A stretch of 64,000 bases of DNA from the NCBI GenBank assembly GCA_046330225.1, contig JAXLTD010000005.1, positions 124,001 through 188,000 of the forward strand, given 5' to 3'. Below, piece after piece: positions 50,391 to 59,610 of this stretch (its first letter is position 1; every line of letters begins with the position of its first letter). The notes under the pieces are model-generated. The model searched no databases and was not told where the DNA came from. It saw only the letters and a program-made list of their open reading frames with translations. A program made the position numbers and the translations under genes. The stretch comes from CANJIV01 sp046330225 (GTDB lineage Bacteria; Actinomycetota; Thermoleophilia; Solirubrobacterales; Solirubrobacteraceae).

Positions 50391-52286
50391 GTGGGGACCA
50401 CGGATTCTCCACCACTTCTCGCTGCGGCGCAGTCCGGCCGGCCGTGCGGGCGGCCGCCTATCCTCCCGCGCATCGTCCCGGCGCGAACATCTGACGCGGA
50501 TCCCGAGCTCGCGGAGGTCGCCTGGGACCTCGCGCCGCTGGTCGACGGCGAGGGTGACGACGGGGTTGCGCGCCAGCTGGCCGAGGCGTCCGCCCGGGCC
50601 GAAGCGTTCGCCGCGCGCTACCAGGGCGCCGTCGCGGGCTTCGACGGTCCGGCGCTCGTCGCCGCGATGACCGAGCTCGCGGAGATCTCCGAGCTCGTCG
50701 GGCGGGCGGCGAACTACGCGCACCTGCGGTTCGCGACCGATACCGCCGATCCCGAGCGCGGCGCGCTCCTGCAGCGCGTGCAGGAGGCCGGCGCCGCGAT
50801 CCAGACCGCGCTGCTCTTCTTCGAGCTCGAATGGGCCGCGCTGGACGATGCCGCCGCCGAGGCGCTGCTCGCCGCCGACGGGCTCGAGTTCTGCCGCCAC
50901 CACCTCCGGATGGAGCGCCGCTACCGGCCGCACCTCCTCTCCGAGCCGGAGGAGAAGGTCATGACCGAAAAGTCGGTCACCGGCCGCAGTGCCTGGACGC
51001 GCCTGTTCGAGGAGCTCACGGCCTCGACGCGCGTCGACGTGCCCGGGGCCGAGGAGCCGGTCGCGCTCGACGTCGCGCTCAGCGCCCTGACCTCCCCGGA
51101 CCGCGAGGAGCGCCGCGCGGTGGCCGGCGCGGTGACCGCCGCGCTCGAGCCCGGCCTGCGGACGCGCGCCTACGTGTTCAACACGCTGCTGCACGACAAG
51201 GCGGTCGACGACCGGCTCCGCGACTACCCGACGTGGATCTCGGACCGCAACCTCTCCAACGAGGCCAGCGACGAATCGGTCGCCGCGCTCGTCGAGGCCG
51301 TCCGCCGGCGCTACGACATCCCGCAGCGCTGGTACCGGCTCAAGGCCTCGCTCCTCGGCGTCGAGAAGCTGGCGGACTACGACCGCGCAGCGCCGGTCAC
51401 GGGCGAGGACGAGCGGTTCGCCTGGTCCGAGGCCCGGGCCCTCGTGCTCGAGTCGTTCGCCTCCTTCTCCGAGGAGATCGCCGCCGTGGCGGCTCGCTTC
51501 TTCGACGAAGGCTGGATCGACGCCCCCGTGCGTCCCGGCAAGCGCGGCGGCGCCTTCTGCGCCTACACCGTCCCGGCCGTGCACCCCTACGTCATGCTCA
51601 ACTACACCGCCAAGCGCCGCGATGTGCTCACGCTGGCGCACGAGCTCGGCCACGGCGTCCACGCCGCGCTCGCCCAGCCGCGGGGGATCTTCCACCAGCA
51701 CACGCCGCTCACCCTCGCCGAGACCGCGTCGGTGTTCGGCGAGACCGTGGTCTTCGGGCGGCTGCTGGAACTCGCGCCGACGCCCGCCTCGCGGCTGTCC
51801 CTGCTGGCCGAGAGCCTCGAGGGCTCGATCGCGACCGTCTTTCGCCAGGTCGCGATGAACCGCTTCGAGGACCTGGCGCACACGGCCCGGCGCGACGAGG
51901 GCGAGCTCAGCGTCGAGCGGTTCGGCGACCTGTGGGCCGCCAGCCAGGAGGAGCTGTTCGGCGACGCGGTCCAGGTCACCGACGGCTACCGCTCGTGGTG
52001 GTCCTACGTGCCGCACTTCATGGCCACGCCCGGCTACGTGTACGCCTACGCGTACGGGCAGCTGCTGGCCCTCTCGGTCTACCAGCGCTATCTCGACGAC
52101 GGCGAGCCGTTCGTCCCCCGCTACGTCGAGCTGCTCAGCGCGGGGGGCTCGCTGCCACCGGAGGAGCTCGGGGCGATCGTCGGGATCGACCTCGCCGATC
52201 CGGGCTTCTGGGACGCCGGCCTGGACTTGGTTGACCGCCAGCTCGCCGACGCCGAGGCCGCCGCCGCCGCGGCGGGCCGGGCGTAG
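50391..52286 (+). CDS. M3-family oligoendopeptidase (PepF-like)
   Basis: The product, about 600 residues, has the zinc motif HELGHG (in VLTLAHELGHGVHAAL) and the downstream Glu in LAETASVFGETVVF, which define M3 oligopeptidases. The C-terminal substrate cap has PHFMATPGYVYAYAYGQL. Homology starts at VAWDLAPLVDGEG, around base 50520. The start is uncertain: no ATG is present between 50300 and 50640 at a good place; GTG 50391 is one option. It is cytoplasmic and cleaves short peptides. It is divergent from the hydroxylase-like gene. Confidence 0.88.
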   Translation: MGTTDSPPLLAAAQSGRPCGRPPILPRIVPARTSDADPELAEVAWDLAPLVDGEGDDGVARQLAEASARAEAFAARYQGAVAGFDGPALVAAMTELAEISELVGRAANYAHLRFATDTADPERGALLQRVQEAGAAIQTALLFFELEWAALDDAAAEALLAADGLEFCRHHLRMERRYRPHLLSEPEEKVMTEKSVTGRSAWTRLFEELTASTRVDVPGAEEPVALDVALSALTSPDREERRAVAGAVTAALEPGLRTRAYVFNTLLHDKAVDDRLRDYPTWISDRNLSNEASDESVAALVEAVRRRYDIPQRWYRLKASLLGVEKLADYDRAAPVTGEDERFAWSEARALVLESFASFSEEIAAVAARFFDEGWIDAPVRPGKRGGAFCAYTVPAVHPYVMLNYTAKRRDVLTLAHELGHGVHAALAQPRGIFHQHTPLTLAETASVFGETVVFGRLLELAPTPASRLSLLAESLEGSIATVFRQVAMNRFEDLAHTARRDEGELSVERFGDLWAASQEELFGDAVQVTDGYRSWWSYVPHFMATPGYVYAYAYGQLLALSVYQRYLDDGEPFVPRYVELLSAGGSLPPEELGAIVGIDLADPGFWDAGLDLVDRQLADAEAAAAAAGRA

Positions 52287-52410
52287 CGCCGGTCTGAACG
52301 CGCGCAGCGCCGCGGGGCGTCCGGCAGCCTGCGCGCGCTCGCCGCGCCCGGGGTAGGTTTGGCGCCTGTCCCCGCACGATCAGCTGGAGAGCGTCCTGGC
52401 CGCGGCGCCC

Positions 52411-53919
52411 GTGCTGCGCGGCCTCGCCGGGCCCGCCCGGGCCCGGCTCGCCGCGCACGCCGAGGCTGTCGCGGCCCCCGCGGGGGAGTGGCTCTTCCGG
52501 CAGGGCGATGCCGGGGACGCGCTGTACGTCGTGCGCTCCGGCCGGCTCGAGGCGGTGCGGGAGGCGCCCGAGCCCGCGGCGGTGCTTCGGGAGATCGGCC
52601 GCGGCGCGCTGGTCGGCGAGCTCGCCATCCTGACCGGGGATCCGCGGTCGGCGTCCGTCCGGGCCGTGCGGGACAGCGAGCTCCTGCGGATCCCGCGCAG
52701 CGCCGTCGAGGCGCTGCTCGAGGACCCGGGGTTCAGCGCCGCACTGCTCGCCGCGCTCGGCCGCCAGCTCGCCGCGAGCGCGGCACTCGCCTCGGCCGCC
52801 GGGCCGCCGGCGCCGCGCACAGTCGCCGTGGTGGCGGCGGCGCCGGGGGCGCCGGTGCGTCGAGTGGCGGACGTCCTGGCCGCCACCGTCCGGGCCCCGT
52901 CTGCGGTCCTGGACGGCGCCGGCCTGGCGGCCGAGGCGTTCGGCCCGGCGCTCGACGCGGCCGAGGCGGCCGGGCGCGTCGTGCTCGTGGCCGACGGACC
53001 GGCCGAGGACCCGTGGGCCGGCTTCTGCCTGCGCCAGGCCGACCGCGCCCTCGTGCTCGCGCCCGGCGGCCCTCCGCCGCCGGGCATGGCGCCGGGGCTG
53101 CGCGACCGCGACCTCGCGCTGTGCTTCCCCGTCCACGCCGCCGACGCTGCGCCGTGGCTGGACGCCCTCGCGCCGAGGGCGCGGCATCTCATCCGGCCGG
53201 GCGGGCCGTTTGCTGCCGACGCGGCCCGGGCCGCCCGCCGCGTGGCCGGCCGCTCGGTCGGCGTCGTGCTGTCCGGCGGCGGGGCCCGCGGCCTGGCCCA
53301 CCTCGGTGTCCTGGCCGAGCTGGCCGACGCCGGGATCACGGTCGACCGGCTCGGCGGAGCGAGCATGGGCGCCTTCGTGGCGGGGCTGAGCGCGATCGTG
53401 ACGGACCCGCGCGAGGCGGTCGCGATCTGCCGCGCCGAGCTGGTGGCCCGCAGGCCCTTCCGCTCCTACGGGATGCCGCGAGCCGCGCTCCTGCGCTCGG
53501 CGCCGGTCGAGGCGATGCTCGGCCGCGCCTTCGCCCAGCGCTCGTTCGAGGAGCTGGCGCTCGACGCCTTCGCGGTCAGCGCCGACCTCGTCGCCGCCGA
53601 GGTCGTCGTGCACCGGCGCGGGCGGATTCGCGACGCGGTCCGGGCCAGCCTGAGCGTGCCGGGGTGGCTGCCGCCGGTGCCCGCCGGCCGGCGCCTGCTC
53701 GTGGACGGCGGCGTGCTCGACAACCTCCCGGTCGACGTGATGGCCGCCGCGGAGGAGGGCCCGGTCGTCGCCGTGGACGTGATGGGCCGCGGCCTGGCCG
53801 ACCCGGGCCGGCTGCCCGAGCGCCTGCCCAGCGCCGTCGACACCGTGGCCCGGGCCACGGTCCTCGGGAGCTGGCGGGCCGCCGACGCGAACCGGCAGGC
53901 CGCGGCGCTCGAGGCCTGA
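52411..53919 (+). CDS. Patatin-like phospholipase with cyclic-nucleotide-binding domain (NTE-type)
   Basis: The 502-residue product has an N-terminal cNMP-binding domain (residues ~15-120: GEWLFRQGDAGDALYVVRSG, then VGELAILTGDPRSASVRAV) and a C-terminal patatin domain (from ~285). The oxyanion GGGARGLAHLG, the nucleophile GASMGAF, and the DGG of the catalytic dyad (LLVDGGVLDNLP) are intact. A ~150-residue linker domain lies between. NTE-type enzymes deacylate phospholipids. GTG 52411 truncates the first helix of the cNMP domain; an in-frame CTG at 52366 would restore it and has no competing ATG, GTG or TTG. It is followed by the convergent ARPP-1 gene. Confidence 0.88.
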   Translation: MLRGLAGPARARLAAHAEAVAAPAGEWLFRQGDAGDALYVVRSGRLEAVREAPEPAAVLREIGRGALVGELAILTGDPRSASVRAVRDSELLRIPRSAVEALLEDPGFSAALLAALGRQLAASAALASAAGPPAPRTVAVVAAAPGAPVRRVADVLAATVRAPSAVLDGAGLAAEAFGPALDAAEAAGRVVLVADGPAEDPWAGFCLRQADRALVLAPGGPPPPGMAPGLRDRDLALCFPVHAADAAPWLDALAPRARHLIRPGGPFAADAARAARRVAGRSVGVVLSGGGARGLAHLGVLAELADAGITVDRLGGASMGAFVAGLSAIVTDPREAVAICRAELVARRPFRSYGMPRAALLRSAPVEAMLGRAFAQRSFEELALDAFAVSADLVAAEVVVHRRGRIRDAVRASLSVPGWLPPVPAGRRLLVDGGVLDNLPVDVMAAAEEGPVVAVDVMGRGLADPGRLPERLPSAVDTVARATVLGSWRAADANRQAAALEA

Positions 53920-53940
53920 GACAGTCTGAGACGGCCTGCG

Positions 53941-54969
53941 TCAGGCTGGCGGGCGGCGGCGCGACGGCCGCCGGATCCGGCCGGCGGTGGCCCGGCCGGC
54001 GGCGGACGGAGTCACGTCCGGTCCGCTGCCGACGAACGCGCTGACCTGGATGAGCTCCCCGTCGTGCAGGAGGGCGCTGCCGGCGACGGAGCCCAGGTCG
54101 AAGTCGGCGTCCTGCCCGAGCCCGAGCCCGGCGCGAGGCCGCACCGCGGCGCCGGCGATCAGTTCGACGAGCCCGGCGGCGTCGCCAGCGGCCGGGGGCG
54201 GGGCGCCGGGCGCCCCGAGGGCGTCGAGGGCGTAGCCCTGGACGAGCGGGCCATGGAGCGCGGCGAAGACGTCGGGCCGGCTCACGTGATCGAGCACGGC
54301 GAGCCGCCCGCCGATCGCGACGAGCGCGCCGATCTGTCCCGGCCGCAGCCGGATCGCAGCCGCCTGGCGGTCCAGGTCGCCGCGGCGCTGGGAGAAGACG
54401 TCGGACATCGCTCCGGTCGGCGACGCGGCGCCGAGCTCGGCCGAGACCGATCGCACAGAGTCCCAGACCATCCCCTGGTCGGCGCTCGGGCGCCGCCCGG
54501 CCGCGGCCTCCAGGCGCTTGCTCTCGTTCTTCAGGCGCCGCAGGCGCGGATGGGCCGCCTCGGGGGCCGGCGCGAAGCTCTCGGCGTGGCGGCCGCCGTC
54601 CCAGCGGCCGGCCTCCACGCAGCTCACCGGGACGGTGAGCGCGGTGCCGGCCGCCACGAGGATCGTGTGGTCGAACGTCCGGTTCTGCTGGGCGCCGAGG
54701 ACCTCCTCGCCCTCGAAGAGCAGGACCGGATCGGGGGTCGGGTTGTGAATCGTGAGGTTCTGGACGTCGGCGCCGGAGCCGACCTCCTTCACGGCGGCGC
54801 CGAGCGCCCGGGCCTGGGCGAAGGACCGGTAGGCGGCCCGCGGGTCGGGGCCGAACAGCGGGAAGACGGCGAGGGGTCCGGCGACGTCCGGCTCGCCGAG
54901 GCGCAGCGGCGCAGCGAGGTGATCGCCAAGCGTCAGGGCGCGGGGTGGGGTGCTCTCCATGGTGCTCAT
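53941..54969 (-). CDS. ARPP-1-family protein
   Basis: The 342-residue product fits the ARPP-1 (DUF6569) family: LAVFPLFGPDPRAAYRS near residue 30, then LLFEGEEVLGAQQNRTF, ILVAAGTALTVPVSCVE and GAMSDVFSQR. The name refers to association with ARG and rhodanese-phosphatase proteins. Its biochemical role is not known. The C-terminus is Arg-rich. ATG 54969 is used, with another ATG nine bases later as an alternative. It is convergent with the patatin gene. Confidence 0.88.
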   Translation of the reverse strand: MSTMESTPPRALTLGDHLAAPLRLGEPDVAGPLAVFPLFGPDPRAAYRSFAQARALGAAVKEVGSGADVQNLTIHNPTPDPVLLFEGEEVLGAQQNRTFDHTILVAAGTALTVPVSCVEAGRWDGGRHAESFAPAPEAAHPRLRRLKNESKRLEAAAGRRPSADQGMVWDSVRSVSAELGAASPTGAMSDVFSQRRGDLDRQAAAIRLRPGQIGALVAIGGRLAVLDHVSRPDVFAALHGPLVQGYALDALGAPGAPPPAAGDAAGLVELIAGAAVRPRAGLGLGQDADFDLGSVAGSALLHDGELIQVSAFVGSGPDVTPSAAGRATAGRIRRPSRRRPPA

Positions 54970-55053
54970 GGGGAGACGGTCGGGCCCGGGGCCCGGGATC
55001 TGACAGCGGCGCACCCGCCCCCCGCGCCGGCTGCGTCAGTCGCGTTCGCGGGC

Positions 55054-55971
55054 TCAGCCCGGGCCGGTGCCGGCCCGCGCCCCGGTGTCCGCCTCGCCGC
55101 CGGCGCCCACCGGGGCGGAGGCGACCGCCCCGCGCTCGAGGGCCTCCTGGGCGGCGGCCCGGTCGGCCTCGGGCATGAGCTTCGCGGTCTGGCGGTCGGT
55201 CGCCGGGCCGTTCAGGACGCCGCGGATGGCGAGCAGCCACCGCAGCCAGCCGGGCGTGAGCACCCGCCGGGACCGGTGCTCGATCCCCGCGACGGTCGCC
55301 TCGACGGCGGCCGAGAGGGGGAACGTCGTGCCGAGCGGGCCCTTGAGGTTGCCCCGCAGCATCGCCCCGACGGTGCTGCGGTCGGCTCCCTGCACCATGT
55401 CCGTGTCGATCCAGTGGTAGTAGGCGCAGCCAACGTCGACGCCGAGGTGCGCGACCTCGGCCCGCAGCGCGTCGGTCCAGGCTTCGCAGCCGGCCTTGGC
55501 GGCGCAGTACGGCGCCATGCCCGGGCTGTGGACGGCTGCGGCCACCGACGCGACGTTCAGCAGGTACCCGCGGCGTGCGATGAGCGCGTCGAGCACGGCC
55601 CGGTCGGTCTTCATCACGCCCAGGAGGTTGACCTCGATCACGCGGTCGGCCGCCGCGGGGTCCATCGTGCGGGTGAAGCCAGCGGTCGCGATCCCGGCGT
55701 TGGCCATCGCGATGTCGATGCCGCCGAAGCGCTCGACGGTCGCAGCGACCGCGCGGGCGAGCGCGTCCGCGTCGGTGACGTCGCATTCGACGGCGAGCGC
55801 ATCGGCCCCGATCGCCGTGGCGAGCCGCTCCAATTCGCCGGCTTCGAGGCCGACGAGCGCGACCTTCGCGCCCTTCGCCGCCAGGGCCCGGGCGGTGCCG
55901 GCGCCGATGCCGCGCGCCGCCCCGGTGATGAAGGCGACCTTGCCGGGCAGCGGGTGAACGGTCTCGGCCAT
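55054..55971 (-). CDS. Short-chain dehydrogenase/reductase
   Basis: The 305-residue SDR has TGAARGIG (near residue 16), MANAGIATAG, a Ser-containing strand NVASVAAAVHSPGMAPY, and the YCAAK active site. Length is normal with a C-terminal extension rich in Glu/Gly. The body resembles the group of actinobacterial SDRs acting on fatty or steroid alcohols. It lies 84 bp upstream of the ARPP-1 gene on the same strand. Start ATG 55971. Confidence 0.9.
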   Translation of the reverse strand: MAETVHPLPGKVAFITGAARGIGAGTARALAAKGAKVALVGLEAGELERLATAIGADALAVECDVTDADALARAVAATVERFGGIDIAMANAGIATAGFTRTMDPAAADRVIEVNLLGVMKTDRAVLDALIARRGYLLNVASVAAAVHSPGMAPYCAAKAGCEAWTDALRAEVAHLGVDVGCAYYHWIDTDMVQGADRSTVGAMLRGNLKGPLGTTFPLSAAVEATVAGIEHRSRRVLTPGWLRWLLAIRGVLNGPATDRQTAKLMPEADRAAAQEALERGAVASAPVGAGGEADTGARAGTGPG

Positions 55972-56110
55972 GCGGGGCTCCTTGTCTCGTGTGGTCGCAC
56001 TGCCCGGGCGCGGGGCGCCGCGGAGCCTAGATGATCGATTGGGCCATTCCCGGCCGCGGGATCATCGCCCGGACCGCGCCGGCGTCGGGAGCGGGTGGGA
56101 TGATCGCCTC

Positions 56111-56641
56111 GTGCCGCCCGAGTACCCCGACGCGCGCGACGAGACGCCGCTTCAGCGCGCCGACCGGAACCTCACCGAGCTCCTCGGTGAGCTGCGGATC
56201 GCGCTGCCCGGCGTCCAGGTGCTGTTCGCCTTCCTGCTCACCGTGCCGTTCAGCGCCCGCTTCGGCCACGTGACGGCGTTCGAGCGCAACATCTACTTCG
56301 TCTCGCTCATGCTCGCGGCGCTCGGCGTGGTCCTGTTCATCGCACCGACGGCCTACCACCGCCTCATCTTCCGCATGAACGACAAGGAGCACCTCGTCCA
56401 GGTCACGAACGGCCTCGCGATCGCGGGCCTGGCCTGCCTGGCGATGTCGATGACGGGCGTGATCATGCTCATCAGCGACGTGCTCTTCGGCGGGGCCACC
56501 ACGATCGTCATGGGCGTCGTCACGGCGGCGATCTTCGCTTGCGGCTGGTACGCGATGCCGCTCTGGCGCCGGCGCCGGCGCCAGCTGGAGCTCGAGGCGC
56601 TCTCGCGCGAACCGCCGGGTCCGCCCGGGCCGCGCGACTAG
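56111..56641 (+). CDS. DUF6328-family membrane protein
   Basis: The 176-residue product has four membrane helices, starting with LPGVQVLFAFLLTVPFSARF, and the conserved head ETPLQRADRNLTELLGELRI that marks DUF6328. The family occurs widely in actinobacteria but has no known role. GTG 56111 is the likely start because it precedes the conserved head; the longer frame from 55970 would overlap the SDR promoter. It lies 10 bp before the VWA fusion gene, so it starts an operon. Confidence 0.83.
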   Translation: MPPEYPDARDETPLQRADRNLTELLGELRIALPGVQVLFAFLLTVPFSARFGHVTAFERNIYFVSLMLAALGVVLFIAPTAYHRLIFRMNDKEHLVQVTNGLAIAGLACLAMSMTGVIMLISDVLFGGATTIVMGVVTAAIFACGWYAMPLWRRRRRQLELEALSREPPGPPGPRD

Positions 56642-56651
56642 CATCCCTCCC

Positions 56652-58337
56652 ATGAAGGGCCGCTTCGTCGTCATCCTCGTCGCCGTCACGGCCGTGGCGA
56701 TCGCCGCGGTCGTCGCGCTCGGCGGCAAGGACAGCGGCGGCGGAGGCGGCGGATCCGGAGGCGGGACCAAGCCGGCGAAGGATGCCGTCACCATCTCCTT
56801 CGCCTACTCGCCGGAGAAGGAGAAGCTCCTCACCCCGATCATCGAGAAGTTCAACGCCGAAGGCGTCAAGGCCGGCGGGCGGCCGGTTTTCGTGACGGCC
56901 GAGGTCGTGGCCTCCGGGGATGCCGAGGCCAGGATCGCCGCGGGGCGCCTCAAGCCGGTCGCCTGGTCGCCGGCCTCGTCGCTGTGGGGCCGGCTGCTCA
57001 ACTTCCAGGCCGACCAGGACTGGGTCCCGCCCGACAACCCGTCGATCGTCCGCACGCCGCTGGTGATCGCGATGTGGGAGCCGCTCGCCCGCGCCCTGGG
57101 CTGGCCCCGCAAGCAGGTCAGCTACGCCCAGATCCTCAAGCTGGCCTTGGAGAAGCGCGGCTGGGCGGCCTACGGCAAGCCGCAGTTCGGCGCCTTCAAG
57201 CTCGGCCACACGAACCCCGACTTTTCGACCTCGGGCCTGTCCGCGGTGGCCGCCGAGTACTACACGGCGACGGGGAAGAAGGAGGGCCTCACGATCGCCG
57301 ACATCGAGCGGCCGGCGGTCCGGGCGCAGGTGAAGGCGATCGAGCGCGCGATCGTGCACTACGGCGACACGACGCTCTTCTTCGCCGACCAGCTCAAGCG
57401 CTACGGGCCGGCCTACGCCTCGGCGGTCGCCATGGAGGAGGCGACGCTCATCGACTTCAACCGGGGCCGGAAGGGCACGAAGCTCGTCGGCCTTTACCCG
57501 GCGGAGGGCACGTTCTTCTCGGACAACCCCTACATCGTGCTCACGGCGCCCTGGGTGACCCCGCAGGAGCGGGCGGCCGCCGAGGCCTTCGGCGCCTACC
57601 TCAGGCGCGAGGTGACGGCGGAGCGGGCGGCGCAAGGCGGGTTCCGGTCCGGCGACCCGGCCGCCAAGGCCGGCCCGCCGATCGACGCCGCCAACGGCGC
57701 CGATCCGCGCCAGCCCACCCGGCTCCTGTCGCTTCCGGAGCCGCGCGTGCTCGCCCGGATCAAGTCCGCCTGGCGCCAGGACCGCAAGCCCGCGAACGTG
57801 ATGCTCGTCGTCGACACATCCGGCTCGATGAGCGAGGAGAGCAAGCTCGACGAGGCCAAGCGCGGGCTGCAGACCTTCTTCGCGCAGCTCTCGCCCGAGG
57901 ACCGCGTCGGCCTGATCGCGTTCAACGAGAAGGTCTTCCCGCTCCTGCCGGTCGCGCCCTACGGGCAGACGAAGGCCAAGCTCGCCGCCACCGTCCGCGA
58001 CCTCTTCCCCGACGGCCAGACCGCGGTCTACGACGCCACCGCGTCGGGCCTCGACGCGATCCAGGCCCTCAAGGACCCGACCCGCATCAACGCCGTGGTG
58101 GTGCTCACCGACGGCGAGGACAACCAGAGCGACCTGGAGGCCACGCAGCTGATCCGCCGCTTGCGCGCGCAGGCCAAGAGCGAGGGACTCACCGTCCGCG
58201 TCTACACGATCGCCTACGGCAGCCAGGCGAACAAGGGGGTGCTCGCGGCGATCGCGGCGGCATCCGGCGGCAAGGCGTTCGAGGGCGACCCGAAGGACAT
58301 CGGCGCGGTCTACCGCTCGATCTCCTCGTTCTTCTGA
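56652..58337 (+). CDS. Solute-binding/VWA fusion protein, membrane-anchored
   Basis: The 561-residue product has an N-terminal anchor (RFVVILVAVTAVAIAAVVAL), a Gly-rich spacer, a solute-binding-like domain (residues ~45-350, starting with VTISFAYSPEKEKLLTPII), and a C-terminal VWA domain with an intact metal site DTSGSMSEES near residue 388 and VVLTDGEDNQSD later. Such fusions occur in actinobacteria, sometimes near stress- or tellurite-resistance-type genes. It could bind a ligand outside the cell and a partner through VWA. It is 4 bases before the next gene and follows DUF6328. Confidence 0.88.
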   Translation: MKGRFVVILVAVTAVAIAAVVALGGKDSGGGGGGSGGGTKPAKDAVTISFAYSPEKEKLLTPIIEKFNAEGVKAGGRPVFVTAEVVASGDAEARIAAGRLKPVAWSPASSLWGRLLNFQADQDWVPPDNPSIVRTPLVIAMWEPLARALGWPRKQVSYAQILKLALEKRGWAAYGKPQFGAFKLGHTNPDFSTSGLSAVAAEYYTATGKKEGLTIADIERPAVRAQVKAIERAIVHYGDTTLFFADQLKRYGPAYASAVAMEEATLIDFNRGRKGTKLVGLYPAEGTFFSDNPYIVLTAPWVTPQERAAAEAFGAYLRREVTAERAAQGGFRSGDPAAKAGPPIDAANGADPRQPTRLLSLPEPRVLARIKSAWRQDRKPANVMLVVDTSGSMSEESKLDEAKRGLQTFFAQLSPEDRVGLIAFNEKVFPLLPVAPYGQTKAKLAATVRDLFPDGQTAVYDATASGLDAIQALKDPTRINAVVVLTDGEDNQSDLEATQLIRRLRAQAKSEGLTVRVYTIAYGSQANKGVLAAIAAASGGKAFEGDPKDIGAVYRSISSFF

Positions 58338-58341
58338 GCCG

Positions 58342-59148
58342 GTGTCCAAGGACCTCGTCACCCGGTCGGACCTGCGTCGCGCGCTCATCGTCAACGCGCT
58401 CACGAAGCCGCTCAACGTCCTCGTTCCGGCGGCCGTCGCCGTGGCCGCCCTCCTCCTGCCGGCGTGGTGGCTGTTCGTCGTCGCGGTGGCGGTCTACGCG
58501 GCGCTGGCGGCCGTGACGTTCTTCGACGAGTCCGAAGCCAAGCGGGTCGGCCAGCGCGTCTACGGGTCTGGGCAGGCGGCGCTCGCCGGCCGCGACTCGG
58601 AGGCGAGGGTGAACCCGGCCACCCTCCCGCAGCCGATCGGCCGCTCGCTTGACGCCGCGCTGCGCGCGGAGGCCTCGATCCGCACCGCGATCGCCGATGC
58701 CGACCTCCCGTTCACCGACGTGAGCGCCGAGGTCGACGCGCTCGTCCGGGCGATGGAGAAGATCTCGGTCCGCGCCGCCCGCGTGTACGGCTACCTCAGC
58801 TCGCTCGACGTCGGCGCGCTCGAACGCCGCGCCGCCCAGCTCGAGTCCGGGGCCGCCGACCCCGGCGGCGATCCTGACGCCCGCGCCCGCACGGTTGCCG
58901 CGATCAAGGATCAGCTCGCGAGCATCACCGCCCTGCGCGGCCAGCTCCAGCGGTACTACGACGAGATGGAGCACCTCGTCGTCTCGCTCAACGCGATCAA
59001 CGCCCAAGTCGTCCGCATGGGCGTGGCCGGGGAGGACGCCGAGCAGGCCGATCTCGCCGGCCAGGTTCGCGGCCTGCGCGAGTCCGTGAGCACGCTCGCC
59101 GATGGCCTCGAGGAGGCCTACGGCGAGACGGGTCCGGCCACGGCGTAG
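58342..59148 (+). CDS. Membrane protein with coiled-coil tail (XpaC-like)
   Basis: The 268-residue product starts with two membrane helices (VLVPAAVAVAALLLPAWWL, then VAVAVYAALAAVTFF), followed by a long cytoplasmic helical region with heptad-like runs (TVAAIKDQLASITALRGQLQ). GTG at 58342 follows the VWA stop by 4 bases. Small XpaC-like proteins near TelA-type genes look alike, but I cannot prove membership. It likely works with the fusion protein upstream. Confidence 0.75.
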   Translation: MSKDLVTRSDLRRALIVNALTKPLNVLVPAAVAVAALLLPAWWLFVVAVAVYAALAAVTFFDESEAKRVGQRVYGSGQAALAGRDSEARVNPATLPQPIGRSLDAALRAEASIRTAIADADLPFTDVSAEVDALVRAMEKISVRAARVYGYLSSLDVGALERRAAQLESGAADPGGDPDARARTVAAIKDQLASITALRGQLQRYYDEMEHLVVSLNAINAQVVRMGVAGEDAEQADLAGQVRGLRESVSTLADGLEEAYGETGPATA

Positions 59149-59208
59149 CCGGGCGGGGGCGGCGGCCGGGGGTGCCCGCCGGCCTCGCCGGGTCTACACT
59201 CGACCGCG

Positions 59209-59601
59209 ATGCGAACCGCAGAACGGCGGGCGTGGCTCCGGTCGCTCGGCGTGGGCCTGGCCGCCGCCATCTTCAGCCTCGTTCTGCTCCGGCAGATCGG
59301 CAACTACCCGGGGGTCGGGCCCGCCGACGTCATGGGCGCGCTCCTGGTGTTCGCGCTCGTCACCTGGCTCGTGCTCCCGCGCTGGGTGGCGCCGGCGCAT
59401 CGGCTCACCCGCGCGCTGGTGGCCTGGAGCGCGCTCATGCTGTTCTGGGCGATCGTCGAGACCGCCCACGTCTGCGGCGGGGCGGCGAGCGAGACGTGCA
59501 AGTCCGTCGGCGAGCCGTTCCGCCCGTTCCTCGTCTGGGCGGTGGGCTTCGCGGCGCTGAGCGCCGCGTGGTGGTTCGTGGTCGGCCGGCACCGCCGGTA
59601 G
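59209..59601 (+). CDS. Four-helix membrane protein of unknown function
   Basis: The 130-residue product has about four membrane segments (LGVGLAAAIFSLVLL, VMGALLVFALVTWLVLP, ALVAWSALMLFWAIV, FLVWAVGFAALSAAWWFVV). One loop carries AHVCGGAASETCKS, two Cys that could form a disulphide. I do not recognise a family. It lies 60 bp after the coiled-coil gene on the same strand and may be part of that operon. It is convergent with the phosphatase-like gene. Confidence 0.75.
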   Translation: MRTAERRAWLRSLGVGLAAAIFSLVLLRQIGNYPGVGPADVMGALLVFALVTWLVLPRWVAPAHRLTRALVAWSALMLFWAIVETAHVCGGAASETCKSVGEPFRPFLVWAVGFAALSAAWWFVVGRHRR

Positions 59602-59610
59602 CCGGGCGCC

